Positions 32,501-41,497 of a stretch of 64,000 bases of DNA are shown here, piece after piece. Source of the DNA: CAZHFW01 sp964531675 (GTDB lineage: Bacteria > Planctomycetota > Phycisphaerae > Phycisphaerales > UBA1924); assembly GCA_964531675.1 (NCBI GenBank), contig CAZHFW010000002.1, positions 1 through 64,000 of the forward strand, in the 5' to 3' direction. The notes below the pieces were generated by a model. It had not been told where the DNA came from. It did not search any database and worked only from the letters and a program-made list of their open reading frames with translations. How positions within the stretch are numbered: the stretch's first letter is position 1; each line of letters begins with the position of its first letter. The position numbers and the translations under genes were made by a program.

Positions 32501-33402
32501 GCCTGCGAAGACGATGCGGAGCTCTTGGAGGAGTCCGTCAGCGTCTGAGGCATGGCGAGGGCGTCGAGCGCGTTGGTCGGAGAGGTGAAGCTCCCGCTCA
32601 TGCGGCCCACGGCCTGCCAATCGGCGTCCGCGAAGGTCTGGCGGATGATCGCGATGGCGCCCATCTGGCTGTCGGGATAGCCGCGCCAGCCCTGATCGCC
32701 TTCGCGGTCGCCCCCGGCGAGTTCAAAGGCGATGGCGTGGTAGCGGCGGTCGGCGTAGATCGGGGGCTTGCCGTCGGAGCGGTCGCTCTCGGGCTTGGCC
32801 AGGGAGACCAGTGCGGACTGGCCGCGGAAGATGCCGCCGGAACGGTTGTCGCCGCCGCCGCGACGGCCACGGCCTGCGCCGGGGCCGGCGGGCGCGTCGC
32901 CCCCGGAAGCGTTCATGGGGCTGATGCACGCCGCGGTGAAGCCGAGCTTGCGGAGTTCATCGGCGGCGCCTTCGGAGATGCCCGGGCCATCCAGCGCCGT
33001 GCGCTGGGGCGTGACCATGCGGTTCCAGTGCGCGCCGGGGGTTTCGGTGTCAATGCGCGGGGCGTCGACTTCCACATAGGCGTCGATGAATCCGGCGTAG
33101 ACGTGATAGCCCTTGACGTCCCAGACCTTGGCCGACTCGGGGGCCTTGGTGGGGTCGAACGCGCCGGGCGTGACCGCGACGATGCGGCCATTCTTGATCT
33201 CAACGGTCGCTTCCGGGAGCGTGTTCCCGGGCGCGACGTGGACGGTCGCGCCGACGAGCAGGTGATGGCTCGGATCGGCGTGGCGCGGCCCGTTGGGGGG
33301 CGGGTCCAGGGGGTTCTTGGAGGCCGGCTGGGCCGGCGCGAGGGAGGCGAGCGAGGCCAGCGCGGCCAGGGCGGCCGCGGCACTGCGGAAGAGGCTTGGC
33401 AT
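29518..33402 (-). CDS. Large secreted double amidohydrolase
   Basis: 1294 aa with a signal peptide. It is built as two amidohydrolase domains. The N-terminal one (about 45-460) starts LLVGATVHVAPGNTLPEATV but its HxH site reads AGFIDAYVEVDAP, so metal binding is lost. A beta-rich insert with Pro/Ala/Lys-rich linkers spans about 465-800. The C-terminal domain (about 805-1240) is canonical: ITPGLIDCHSHTG (His876, His878), LIHCHSYRQDE, GTYQHILEGYKVAD and TVSFNSDSDEL. The second half may hydrolyse an imide, amide or peptide substrate in the periplasm. It ends CGLCNAVNNN. Its partner at 28092 is also degenerate, suggesting a complex in which only one site works. Confidence 0.88.
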   Translation of the reverse strand: MPSLFRSAAAALAALASLASLAPAQPASKNPLDPPPNGPRHADPSHHLLVGATVHVAPGNTLPEATVEIKNGRIVAVTPGAFDPTKAPESAKVWDVKGYHVYAGFIDAYVEVDAPRIDTETPGAHWNRMVTPQRTALDGPGISEGAADELRKLGFTAACISPMNASGGDAPAGPGAGRGRRGGGDNRSGGIFRGQSALVSLAKPESDRSDGKPPIYADRRYHAIAFELAGGDREGDQGWRGYPDSQMGAIAIIRQTFADADWQAVGRMSGSFTSPTNALDALAMPQTLTDSSKSSASSSQASPFYLFNTDDELEFHRAAKIAKEFNRPAVILGSGVEFRRLDAVKADNLPVILPLNFPKAPDVSSRTKQEATDLREMMTWEQAPTNPRRLDAAGVNVVLTSSKLRSRAEFSENLKKAIKHGLAPDKALAMLTTKPADLLRVSGQMGTVEAGKLANLVVATGDLFEPTPKPRAASAANAAPAPKPEDAKAEAKPEGKPEARSDAKPKPVKILDVWVDGKRHEINPTPDTALAGTWDLTMNPAIDAPARIIFSDDTPPKVSVFSLNHDRKPKTLDTRNVQVSGKSVNFIFDHDEFGAPGVCTISLVYAGTRHASDSDSISGTAVLPNGKTLAFTGARRKPSAFDGNWRVYEYDNKPSDENAKDSVTMEFKDDQLAITFRKDDGSATRIDAENVKIDGSTATFTHSLKPLGGEGNSTDSIRLEDGVLIGVGTLPGGEKHDYKAKLAPKRRSRPAPPDGAAKPEAKAEGKREGGPEDEDAEDDTSDKDIASIPEKLGYPFGPYQRYELPAQADLLILTGATVWAANDKNEVFENAAVIVRKGKIDSIVKADTIKPDAFPGAVIVQLPAGSHITPGLIDCHSHTGISKGVNESGQAVTAEVRIQDVTNPDAINWYRQLAGGLTAVNNLHGSANAIGGQNCVNKIRWGVTSADDMHFEGAIAGIKFALGENVKQSNWGDRFNTRYPQTRMGVESLIRDRFTAARDYIAARDSGKEKDGTPFRRDLELEALAEILEGKRLIHCHSYRQDEILMLARVARDFGFKIGTYQHILEGYKVADAIRQSAIGASCFTDWWAYKVEVQDAIPQGGPIMWEQGVTVSFNSDSDELARRMNAEAAKAVKYSSPDNPISKSEALKFVTLNPARQLAVDNRVGSIEPGKDADLAIWSGEPLSIYSKCLATYIEGRPYWTIEQDKKDQEWNQSERQRLIQKLLAEKKRPGGMGPGGRGRGPREMIDTPEPKPTDQYVSDAQRAYYLRLMQQGMDPMASRAGDCGLCNAVNNN

Positions 33403-33588
33403 AAGGCGAAGAGTCTACCGAAGCGTCGGGCGTTGCGCGGCACGGGTCGGCACGCGTTTGCACCGCCAATCCACAACTCTGTGGCTCTCGGGAATTCGCG
33501 CACGGAAGCCCCGATTTCAGACCTCTGGGGCGGGTGTTTCACTCCTAGAGTGGGCCGCCCGTTCCGGGGCTTTCATGAAGGAGTCGGT

Positions 33589-34866
33589 ATGTCTGGCAGC
33601 TCTCTGGATCTTGCCCGCGGAAACGCGGTCATCGGTCAGTCCGGCGGTCCCACGGCCGTCATCAATCAGTCTCTGGTCGGCATCATCGAAGGCATCCGTT
33701 CGGGGCTCTACGCCACGGGCCACATCGAGAAGATCCTGGGCATGCGTCACGGCGTGCGGGGTCTGACCAAGGGCGAGATGATCGATCTCACCGACATGCA
33801 CCAGGACGTGCTCGACCGTCTGGCGATGTCCCCCTCGGCGGCCCTGGGTTCGACGCGCGACAAGCCCGATGCGGCCTACTGCGAGCGCGTCCTGGAGGCC
33901 TGCAAGAAGCAGAACGCCCGCTACTTCTTCTACATCGGCGGCAACGACTCGAGCGACACCTGCCGGATCGTCCGCGAGATGGCGGTCGCGTCCAAGTACG
34001 ACCTGCGCTGCTTCCACGTGCCCAAGACCGTCGACAACGACCTGATGGAGAACGACCACACGCCGGGCTTCCCGAGCGCCGCTCGCTTTGTCGCGATGGC
34101 GTGTATGGCCGACTTCATGGACAACATCTCGCTCCCGGGCATCAAGATCAACGTCATCATGGGACGCCACGCGGGCTTCCTGACCGCCGCTTCGGCGCTG
34201 GCCCGCCGCACGGATCGCCATGACGGCGATTCCACCGACGGCCCGCAGCTCATCTATTTGCCCGAGGTCCCCTTCGACCTGGACCGCTTCGTCGCCGACG
34301 TCGACAAGTGGTACTCACGCAAGGGACGCTGCCATATCGCGGTGAGCGAAGGCATCCAGGACAAGGACGGCGTCGCGATCGGCGCCAAGCTCATCAAGAA
34401 CGCCCAGGTCGACGCGCACGGCAACGTGCAGCTCTCCGGCTCGGGCGCGCTGGGCGATTCGCTGGCCGACTTCCTCAAGGAGAGGCTCACGCCCAAGGGA
34501 GGCAAGCCGCCGCGGGTCCGCGCCGACACGTTCGGATACGTCCAGCGCTGCTGGCCCGACGCGTCCCCCATCGACCAGATCGAGGCGCGGCGCAGCGGGC
34601 GCTTCGCGGGCCAGCTCGCGCTGGCGGGTCATCAGGACGGCAGCGTCGTCATCGTCCGCACAGGCTCGGGGAGCTATTGCTGGGGAGGCGATCAGCCCTA
34701 CACCAGCGAGTACAAGCGCGTCGAACTCAAGGCGGTCGCGGCCAAGACCCGGCACATGCCCAAGGACTTCATCGAGGGGACCAACAACGTCTCCCGCAAG
34801 TTCGTGGAGTACTGCTTGCCCCTGGTCGGCCACCTGCCCGGTTTCGAGCGTTTGCCGGGGACCTGA
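33589..34866 (+). CDS. pfp: PPi-dependent 6-phosphofructokinase
   Basis: 425 aa. Interconverts fructose 6-phosphate and fructose 1,6-bisphosphate using pyrophosphate. The phosphate-donor motif is GGND (FYIGGNDSSDT); Asp there marks PPi rather than ATP use. Other landmarks: IGQSGGPTAVINQSL, PKTVDNDL, FPSAARFV and MGRHAGFLTAA. The start ATG 33589 is set by GAAGGAG. The 186-bp gap from the divergent amidohydrolase start holds no further gene and probably contains both promoters. A terminator follows. Confidence 0.95.
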   Translation: MSGSSLDLARGNAVIGQSGGPTAVINQSLVGIIEGIRSGLYATGHIEKILGMRHGVRGLTKGEMIDLTDMHQDVLDRLAMSPSAALGSTRDKPDAAYCERVLEACKKQNARYFFYIGGNDSSDTCRIVREMAVASKYDLRCFHVPKTVDNDLMENDHTPGFPSAARFVAMACMADFMDNISLPGIKINVIMGRHAGFLTAASALARRTDRHDGDSTDGPQLIYLPEVPFDLDRFVADVDKWYSRKGRCHIAVSEGIQDKDGVAIGAKLIKNAQVDAHGNVQLSGSGALGDSLADFLKERLTPKGGKPPRVRADTFGYVQRCWPDASPIDQIEARRSGRFAGQLALAGHQDGSVVIVRTGSGSYCWGGDQPYTSEYKRVELKAVAAKTRHMPKDFIEGTNNVSRKFVEYCLPLVGHLPGFERLPGT

Positions 34867-34929
34867 AGCAAGGTGAACGGAGATCGTGCTGCTCGCCCGC
34901 GGTTGGCGAGTCACGATCCAGCTTGATCA

Positions 34930-34966
34930 AAGACCCTCCGGCCCCAAGCCCGGAGGGTTTTTCTTT
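34930..34966. terminator. Rho-independent terminator after pfp
   Basis: AAAGACCCTCCGG-CCCCAAGC-CCGGAGGGTTTTTCTTT: 9-bp stem followed by T-run. Serves pfp (plus) and, on the other strand, the convergent patatin gene (A-run upstream of the stem). Confidence 0.88.
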
Positions 34967-35003
34967 GGTCGGGGCCGCGTGAGCGCCCGCTCGACCAGCA
35001 AAC

Positions 35004-37301
35004 TCAGTTCGGCCCCGAAGGCGCGGGAGGAAGTGGTTGTGGGGGTTCCAGCAAGAGGCTGATCAGTGAGCGCCCATCCGCGTTGGGAAGCGGGTCGCCT
35101 CCGGGCGGATGGTCGTCCATCGTGACCTGGCGACGGATCTCGGCGCGACTCGCCTCGGAAAGCACCCAGCCGAGCGGGATGCGCTGGTCGTTGGTCACCA
35201 GCCCCATGCGGATGACCGGTGCGGGATTGAACTTGCCCATCACGTCGTTGAACGCGATCAGGTCGGCGATCGCCGCCTTACCACGGCCGCTGCGGGTGTT
35301 CAGCATCGTTCGCACGGGCGAGAGCAGCTCGCCCAGCCCCTTGGACGCGAACGCGGTTCGATCCTCGGGAGGCTTGGACTGCGATTCGGCCTTGGGATCG
35401 ATGGTGTAGGTGTCGAAGGTGGAGATCACGATGATGTGGATGTCGACATCGCGCCGGGGCACGGGCTGGTCGTCGGGGTAGACGATGCGGCGGAGGACAT
35501 CGAGCAGCGTGGCGCCGCCCGAGTTCTCGGCGTATCCGCCATCCACAAAGCGGAGTTTGCCCGGCCTCCCCCGGTCATCGTCCAGCACGTGAAGATAGCC
35601 CGCCGGGGTCACGATCGGGAAGCGGGCGCTCAGGCAGGCTGCGGTCGCGAGCGTGGGTTCACGCCCGGGCATGACCTCGGCCAGCGATGTGAACTGGTCG
35701 TACAAGGCCGGGAGGTTGAGCGTGGGGGCTGCGACGAACCGACGGCCCGACTCCACGTTGGTCGTGTTGAGAAAGAGCCTGGGCGTGCTGGTCGTTCCGG
35801 CGTGCCAGGCGTAGAAGCCCCGGCGCAGGGTGTCGATGCCGGTCGTGTCGCGATACGCGTCGGCGAGGGCGTCCTCGAGAGCGCGGGCGCGGTCGAAGGC
35901 CGGGATCGGGATCGGAATGAACTGCTGCGCGATGTCGGGGTAGAGCGCTTTGGCCAAAAGCGGCGCGAGCAGGTCGGCGGAGAGGATCTTGTCGGCGGCG
36001 TCGCGGAAGTGCGCGGGCGTCGGCTTGGCGGGCGCGTCGGAGAGCAGAGCTGCAAAGACGGTGGCGCCGACGCTGCCTCCCGAGACGCCGCTGATCATGT
36101 AGAGGTGATCGCGGAAGGAGGGGGAAGCGTCCTGGATCGCGCCCAGAACCTGCGCGGTGACGTACGCAGCGCGGATCCCGCCGCCTTCGGTCGCGACGAC
36201 GAAGACGGGATAGGGGAGCGGCGCGTCGGTCCAGGCGGCGCGGTCGGGGCGCGTGTCGAGCCACTGGTCGAAGGCGGTGTTGAGCGACGGATGGATGATC
36301 GTCGTGGTCGGGCTGGTGCGGATCTCGTGGTTGTCGTTCCAGTCCAGGGCGCTGATCGCGAGCATGCAGACCAGCACAATCGTGAGCAAAGGCACGCGCA
36401 GGTACGAGCCGACCAGCGCCAGGATCGTCGCAAGCGGAATCCAGGAACTCAGCGCCAAAGGCACCAGCGCCATGGGGCCGCAGAGCCTGGTCAGGCTTGG
36501 GGTCAGCACGAACAAGATGAGCAGGACCTGGGCCATGATCGTCAGCGCGATCAGCAGCGCTCGGGCGAGCTTGGGAAGTCGAGGCAGCACGCGCGAGCGG
36601 TTCGCGCGGGGCGCGACCGGTCGGGCCGCGGGATCAGATTCGGCAGCCAAGAGACGCACCGCTCGTGATCGCGCCGGTGCGTGCGGCCCCTGCGGCGTGC
36701 GGGGCGAAGGACTGCGCTGAGCCCTGCCCGCGGAGCCGGTCCCGAATCGTGCGCGGATTTTGGCGGTGATGCGGAGCCTGGCGTAAAAGAGGAAATACAG
36801 CACGAACGCCTGGGCCAGCGCGAGAAGCGCCCCCGCCAGCGCGAGCCAGAAGAGACTTCGACTTGCGGGAAACTCCCGGCTCAGCTTGAGCATCGCCAGC
36901 GCCAGCCCGAGCGTGGGAATCACGCCCAGAATGCGCGGCAGCGCAACCGCCAGCGGGCGCAGTGGAGCGCTCGGGCCCGTCGCCTGGGGCATACGCGCCG
37001 AGATCATCACCTTGGCAAACGCCCAGGCGGTGATCCCGAGCAAAGCCGAGGAACCGAAGGTCAGACTCAGGCGGCACAGCGCCAGCGCTCGCGCCGGGTT
37101 CAGCAGGCCGCCGTCTTTGGTCAGGTCTTCGAGAAGCACCTGCAACGCTTCCAGCGCCTGCGTCGGAACGAGCAGCATGAGTCCCGCGATGGCGGTCGTG
37201 ATCACGCTCACGCGGCAGAGCAAGAGCATGCGGAAGACCGTGCGCAGGTTGCGCTGCCTGGCGAGCCAGCTCTGACGCCAGTTCGCCGCGAAGATGGCCA
37301 T
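35004..37301 (-). CDS. Membrane-anchored patatin-like phospholipase
   Basis: 765 aa. Multiple N-terminal helices (about 28-180 and 235-315) hold a C-terminal patatin domain (about 360-740). Catalytic features: oxyanion loop TEGGGIRAAY, nucleophile Ser407 in GVSGGSVG, and Asp587 in FVDGGYAENSG. It should release fatty acids from membrane lipids. Long Arg/Pro-rich cytoplasmic linker near 185-235. Nearest same-strand gene downstream is absent; upstream is a dockerin protein separated by 21 bp. Substrate not known. Confidence 0.88.
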   Translation of the reverse strand: MAIFAANWRQSWLARQRNLRTVFRMLLLCRVSVITTAIAGLMLLVPTQALEALQVLLEDLTKDGGLLNPARALALCRLSLTFGSSALLGITAWAFAKVMISARMPQATGPSAPLRPLAVALPRILGVIPTLGLALAMLKLSREFPASRSLFWLALAGALLALAQAFVLYFLFYARLRITAKIRARFGTGSAGRAQRSPSPRTPQGPHAPARSRAVRLLAAESDPAARPVAPRANRSRVLPRLPKLARALLIALTIMAQVLLILFVLTPSLTRLCGPMALVPLALSSWIPLATILALVGSYLRVPLLTIVLVCMLAISALDWNDNHEIRTSPTTTIIHPSLNTAFDQWLDTRPDRAAWTDAPLPYPVFVVATEGGGIRAAYVTAQVLGAIQDASPSFRDHLYMISGVSGGSVGATVFAALLSDAPAKPTPAHFRDAADKILSADLLAPLLAKALYPDIAQQFIPIPIPAFDRARALEDALADAYRDTTGIDTLRRGFYAWHAGTTSTPRLFLNTTNVESGRRFVAAPTLNLPALYDQFTSLAEVMPGREPTLATAACLSARFPIVTPAGYLHVLDDDRGRPGKLRFVDGGYAENSGGATLLDVLRRIVYPDDQPVPRRDVDIHIIVISTFDTYTIDPKAESQSKPPEDRTAFASKGLGELLSPVRTMLNTRSGRGKAAIADLIAFNDVMGKFNPAPVIRMGLVTNDQRIPLGWVLSEASRAEIRRQVTMDDHPPGGDPLPNADGRSLISLLLEPPQPLPPAPSGPN

Positions 37302-37322
37302 GTTTCCCCCCGTCGGGCGTCT

Positions 37323-38000
37323 CTAGCACCCCTGATCAAACGCGTTGAAGAACGCGAAGAAATCGCCGAGGTCGATGCCGGGCGAGCCATCCAGATCCGC
37401 GCAGGGTTCCTGGGTGTCCCAGCAGTTGAAGAACGCGAAGAAGTCGCCCAGGTCGACCTCGGAGCTGCCATCAATGTCGGCGATGCAGCCCCCGGTGATT
37501 CGCAGGGCGATGCCGTTGCCGTTGTCGTACATGTAGGAGTCGCGGAACATGAACGCGAGGGTGGTCTGCTCGGTGAGCGTGAGCGTCGTCGAGAAGTTCT
37601 GCACGTCCGGGTCGGCCGCGACTTCTTCCATGGACGCGCGGATGGGTCCGACGGTGGTGAAGTACATGATCCGCTTGGTGGTCGCGTTTGCGATGACAAA
37701 GCCCCAGGTCCAGTGCACCAGGTCGTCGCGGTAGCCTCCGAAGAACGGCCCGGCGCCGGGGAGGCCGAAGCCATTGGTGATCCGGTACGTTCCCGCGGGC
37801 AAGGTGAGGGTGTTGAGCTTGCCATCGGCGGTGAGGCTGAACGGGATGATGGTGGCGCCGACCACCGGCGGATTCCACGAGACGTAATAGCCGTAGAGCG
37901 TGGCGTCGATGTTCACAATGATGTCGGTGGCCCCGGCCCGCAGCGGCACAAGCGCGGCGCAGGCGATCACACTCGAAAGAACTCCGCGTGCGTGACGCAT
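37323..38000 (-). CDS. Secreted protein with C-terminal GC-type dockerin
   Basis: 225 aa. Signal peptide (SSVIACAALVPLRAGA). Beta-rich middle of unknown role (FVIANATTKRIMYFTTVGP). C-terminus CIADIDGSSEVDLGDFFAFF then a second IDLGDFFAFFNAFDQGC: two calcium-loop/helix units ending in Gly-Cys, the GC-type dockerin found in Phycisphaerae. Dockerins bind cohesins in other systems; none is seen here, so the tail may instead be an anchor. Confidence 0.87.
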   Translation of the reverse strand: MRHARGVLSSVIACAALVPLRAGATDIIVNIDATLYGYYVSWNPPVVGATIIPFSLTADGKLNTLTLPAGTYRITNGFGLPGAGPFFGGYRDDLVHWTWGFVIANATTKRIMYFTTVGPIRASMEEVAADPDVQNFSTTLTLTEQTTLAFMFRDSYMYDNGNGIALRITGGCIADIDGSSEVDLGDFFAFFNCWDTQEPCADLDGSPGIDLGDFFAFFNAFDQGC

Positions 38001-38209
38001 GATGAACCCTCCGATCCGCGGTGAAGCGAAGGGAAGCAGTCTAAAGGCGCGTCAATCCCGTTCGTTGTGCGAACCAGGCGTGCGCCGCAGCGGCGTTGTG
38101 CTGTGATTTTGTTGCAAGACGCCGCGAAACGCGCCGGAGCAAGGCATGAGTTGTGCGCGGAAAGGGCAATCCGCCGCACGGGCGTGAAGCCCGTGCGGCG
38201 GGGACAGAA

Positions 38210-40375
38210 TCAGCACCCGACATCAAAGTGGTTGAAGAACTCGAAGAAATCGCCCAGGTCGACCTCGCCCGACTGGTCGACGTCCGCACAGGGAAGCGAC
38301 TGGTCGAAGCAGTTGAAGAACTCGAAGAAGTCGGCCAGATCAACCTCACCATCGTGGGTGACATCGGCGGGGCAGGCGGGCGCTCCGACCGTGAGACTCG
38401 CCGGTGCGGTGGTGATCGTGCCGCAGGGCCCGGTGATCTGACAGGTGTATGCGCCCGTGTCGGACGCGGTGAGGTTGCTCAGGGTGAGGTCGGCGCGAAG
38501 CGTTCCCGTCGCGACCGCTCCCGAGGTCTGCACGCCCTCGATCAGCGGCACGCCGTCCTTGAGCCAGCGCATGCGGAGCGGACCGGTGCCGGACGCGAGC
38601 GTGTGCAGCGTGATGCTGGCGCCGATGTCGGGGCTTCCGCCGGTTGGATCCTGCGAGACCTGAGGCGTCGAGCACGCCGGGACCGCGGGGGTCCCGGAGA
38701 CGCTGGCGACGAAGATGCCTTCGCGGTCATCGCTGAAGACAGCCCGGAACGTGAAGGTGGCGGCGTCGCTCCAGGGGGTGCGACGGCCGTCGCCCGACGC
38801 GGCCGGGCTCGAGATCGCTTCGATCGTCTTGATGAGCCTGAAGTCGGTGCCGTTGCCCGAGACGTCGATGGTCGTGAACTCCTTGGCGATGGGCCTGAGC
38901 GAACCATCGGGCCGTTCGACCCAGATGGCGCGGGTGAAGTCGTTGTGGGTGGTCACAAAGGCGATGCAGCCCGCGGCGTTGATCCAGAGACACTCGGGCT
39001 CCCCGAAGGTCAGGCCCTCGTAATCGGCGCCGATGCCGGCGGGAACGGGATCACCTTCCCGGAAGACCAGGCGCAGGTTCGCGGGCAGTCCGGTGGAGAG
39101 CGAGCGATTGCTCCACACGCCCGTGTCGTTCCCCGCGCCGACGAAGGGGCTGGACTCGAGATGCCCCGAGAAGGCGGTGACGTTGTTGTCGGCGATGAGG
39201 GTGTCGATGACCATCCAGTCGGCGGTGGTCGCGAAGGTGGCGCTGCCTGTCCCGGGCGCGACGCTTCCCGAGAGTGCGACCGCCTGGAAGATCCCGAAGC
39301 GACCGTCGGACCAGATGCCGCCCGGCGCGACCGGCGCACCGGGAAGTGCGCCGGAGAAGGTGACGCGCCCGTTGGCATTGATGGAGTAGGACTTGAACGC
39401 GTTGAAGGGCTGGCTCGTGCCCGGAGCGATCTGCCCGATGATGGCCAGGGGGCGGAGCGGGCCGACGCCCGCGGTCGAAGAGCCGTCGGGCGCCTTGGCA
39501 GCGGTCGTCCAGAGCGAGCCTCCCCAGGTCGTGTCGAGGCGGCCCGAGACGATCGCGCCCGAGGCGTTGATGCGGGGATTGGCCGCGCCCATGAAAGTGG
39601 TGGAGCCCTGCGTGCCGCTCCAGGTGTCCGCGCCGCGGTAGTGCTTGAGGATGTGATCAAGAGGCGAACCCGTGGGGCCCGCGTCGGTCCAGATTCCGAA
39701 GTGGGAGTTGAAGTTTCCGAAGCCATCGATCACGAACGTGCGCAGCGCGACCGCGCCGTTGCGGGAGGTCATCCATTCATTGCCTCCCCAGGGCACCGCG
39801 TTTCCGTTGGGATCGCCGAAGACCGTGGGCGGGTTGGACTCGGGCACATCGGTGGTGCGCTCGCGGATGACCGCGAAGGGCCAGCCGATGGACTCGGTGA
39901 AGAGGCAGTCGTTGTTGGAGGTGCCCGCGCCCGTTCCCGAGACGGAGGCCTGGAAGCTGACCGCGTTGGAGTCGCAGATCAGCGGACAGGTGTAGAAGGA
40001 GTTGAAGAGCAGCCCGCCGCCGCCGCCACTGGGCGTGCCGGCGCCGAGCATGGTCTCGACCGGAGAGCCCCGGCGGGCGACGGGCTGGACGCCGCCGCCG
40101 CGCCAGGCCCAGATGCCGGCGTCGTTGGAGGAGTTGACTCCGACGCCAGCGAGCTTTCCAGCAAAGGCGACCGAGCCTCGGGTGTTGATGGAGGGGCCGC
40201 CGAGCCCGTTGCCGAAGGCGAAGGTGCTGAAGGTGACGCCTTGCCCGAGGCCCGGGCCGCGCACGCCGTCGGTCCCGGTGAGCGCGACGGTGCGGAGCGA
40301 CTGGGCGGAGGCGAGGTCGCACGCCGCTCCAGCAGCAGCGAGGACAGCGATGAGTCGACGATGGGCGGGCTTCAT
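38210..40375 (-). CDS. Secreted DUF7453-like protein with Ig-like domain and GC-type dockerin
   Basis: 721 aa. Signal peptide ends near CDLASAQ. The body has repeated segments of GxxxxSFxAxVSGTG, NDxGIWxDxG and GRVTFSGALPGAP type, matching the choice-of-anchor/DUF7453-type beta-propeller of planctomycete secreted proteins. An Ig-like domain (about 595-665: TLHTLASGTGPLRMRWLKDG, SDTGAYTCQITGPCG) comes next, then the dockerin (CPADVTHDGEVDLADFFEFF and DVDQSGEVDLGDFFEFFN). Part of a same-strand series of secreted proteins at 37.3-41.3 kb. Start at 40375 chosen for the signal peptide. Confidence 0.85.
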   Translation of the reverse strand: MKPAHRRLIAVLAAAGAACDLASAQSLRTVALTGTDGVRGPGLGQGVTFSTFAFGNGLGGPSINTRGSVAFAGKLAGVGVNSSNDAGIWAWRGGGVQPVARRGSPVETMLGAGTPSGGGGGLLFNSFYTCPLICDSNAVSFQASVSGTGAGTSNNDCLFTESIGWPFAVIRERTTDVPESNPPTVFGDPNGNAVPWGGNEWMTSRNGAVALRTFVIDGFGNFNSHFGIWTDAGPTGSPLDHILKHYRGADTWSGTQGSTTFMGAANPRINASGAIVSGRLDTTWGGSLWTTAAKAPDGSSTAGVGPLRPLAIIGQIAPGTSQPFNAFKSYSINANGRVTFSGALPGAPVAPGGIWSDGRFGIFQAVALSGSVAPGTGSATFATTADWMVIDTLIADNNVTAFSGHLESSPFVGAGNDTGVWSNRSLSTGLPANLRLVFREGDPVPAGIGADYEGLTFGEPECLWINAAGCIAFVTTHNDFTRAIWVERPDGSLRPIAKEFTTIDVSGNGTDFRLIKTIEAISSPAASGDGRRTPWSDAATFTFRAVFSDDREGIFVASVSGTPAVPACSTPQVSQDPTGGSPDIGASITLHTLASGTGPLRMRWLKDGVPLIEGVQTSGAVATGTLRADLTLSNLTASDTGAYTCQITGPCGTITTAPASLTVGAPACPADVTHDGEVDLADFFEFFNCFDQSLPCADVDQSGEVDLGDFFEFFNHFDVGC
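38223..38267. repeat. 45-bp direct repeat, copy 1 (dockerin coding)
   Basis: Starts TCAAAGTGGTTGAAGAACTC and is identical to 42896-42940. Both encode the last dockerin unit of separate secreted proteins. Confidence 0.9.
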
Positions 40376-40465
40376 GGGCGCGGGTCCTTGTGATTCCACG
40401 AGCGTGGCGGGGGGAGGTCGCAAGACGCCGATGCTGCGCGAGCAGCACCGACGCCGAATGGGGAA

Positions 40466-41329
40466 TCAGGAGCGACGACGGCGTGCGCCCGCGATGAGCG
40501 TGACGCCCGCCAGGCCAAGAGCGCCGGGTGAGGGCACGAAGGCCAGGCCGGTGAGGCCCTGCGCCAGTGCTCCGCCCGCGAAGAGGAAGGTCCCCTGACC
40601 AGTGGAGAGGTTGACGCTGAAGACGTTGCCCGTGACGGAGTCAACGGTGTACGCGGCGCCCGCCGCGTCGAAGCGGAGGCTCTCGAAGTACTGCGCGCCG
40701 GTGCCGATCGAACCGATGACCAGCGCGGTGCCGGTGACCTGGTTCACGGAGATGAGCTTGTAGTCGTGGGTGCCCATGAAGGAGCTCCCACCGTCCCACA
40801 CGCCGTAGAGCTGCCCGCCCGGGCTCAGCGCCAGCGCGTCGACGCGGAACGAGCCGGGCAGTCCGAGCGCCACGCCCGCGACGGACGAGAACGCGCCGCT
40901 GGAGGGATTGAGGTTGAGCAGATTGCCCGCGCTGGTGGTGGGGAAGCCTCCGACGAAGTTCACCGAGTAGAAGGCCGAGGCGTTCTTGAAGGCGAGGCTG
41001 TGGACCTGCACGCCGCCCAGGTCAGCGCCCAAGAGGCCCGAGGCGTTGCTGGTGTTGATCCGGTAGGTGCGGTTGAGCGTGACCGGGGGGAAACCCGACT
41101 GGGTGGACGTTCCCACCGCGTAGAGCTGCCCGGAGGCGTCCAGATCGCAGTCCTCCAGACCGGTCACCGCGGAAGGTCCCACGGAAACGTTTCCGATGGC
41201 GCTGACCGACTGGGCCCCCACATCGAGGCTCACGAGCTTGCCGCCGCGTGTGACCCCATAGAAGACCTGGGCCGACGCGGACGATGCCGACAACAACGCA
41301 AGGCCCACCAAAACAGACGCTGTTCGCAT
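40466..41329 (-). CDS. PEP-CTERM-type secreted protein, propeller-like
   Basis: 287 aa. Signal peptide (VLVGLALLSASSASAQ). Repeated strands such as VFYGVTRGGKLVSLDVGAQS and GQLYAVGTSTQSG, GQLYGVWDGGSS give a beta-propeller pattern. C-terminus VPSPGALGLAGVTLIAGARRRRS is Pro motif, hydrophobic helix, Arg cluster, as in PEP-CTERM sorting. Ligand unknown. Divergent from the 41498 gene. Confidence 0.85.
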   Translation of the reverse strand: MRTASVLVGLALLSASSASAQVFYGVTRGGKLVSLDVGAQSVSAIGNVSVGPSAVTGLEDCDLDASGQLYAVGTSTQSGFPPVTLNRTYRINTSNASGLLGADLGGVQVHSLAFKNASAFYSVNFVGGFPTTSAGNLLNLNPSSGAFSSVAGVALGLPGSFRVDALALSPGGQLYGVWDGGSSFMGTHDYKLISVNQVTGTALVIGSIGTGAQYFESLRFDAAGAAYTVDSVTGNVFSVNLSTGQGTFLFAGGALAQGLTGLAFVPSPGALGLAGVTLIAGARRRRS

Positions 41330-41497
41330 GATGTCGCTCTCCTCTGTTCCAAGTGCTGAAGGACCCCGCGGAAACGGAAAACGGTCCTTGTTTCTCAGAA
41401 CGATTCTCGTATCATAACGGTCGCGGGTTGGTCCGCAAGGGAATTCCAGCGGGTGTGCGAAATTGACGAACGTGCTAACCTCCCCAGGCTGTTACCT

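Noticed and set aside
31297..34866. 1189-codon plus-strand ORF reaching into pfp
   Set aside because: The first 764 codons are the antisense of the amidohydrolase gene; only the last part, from ATG 33589 with GAAGGAG, is a real gene.
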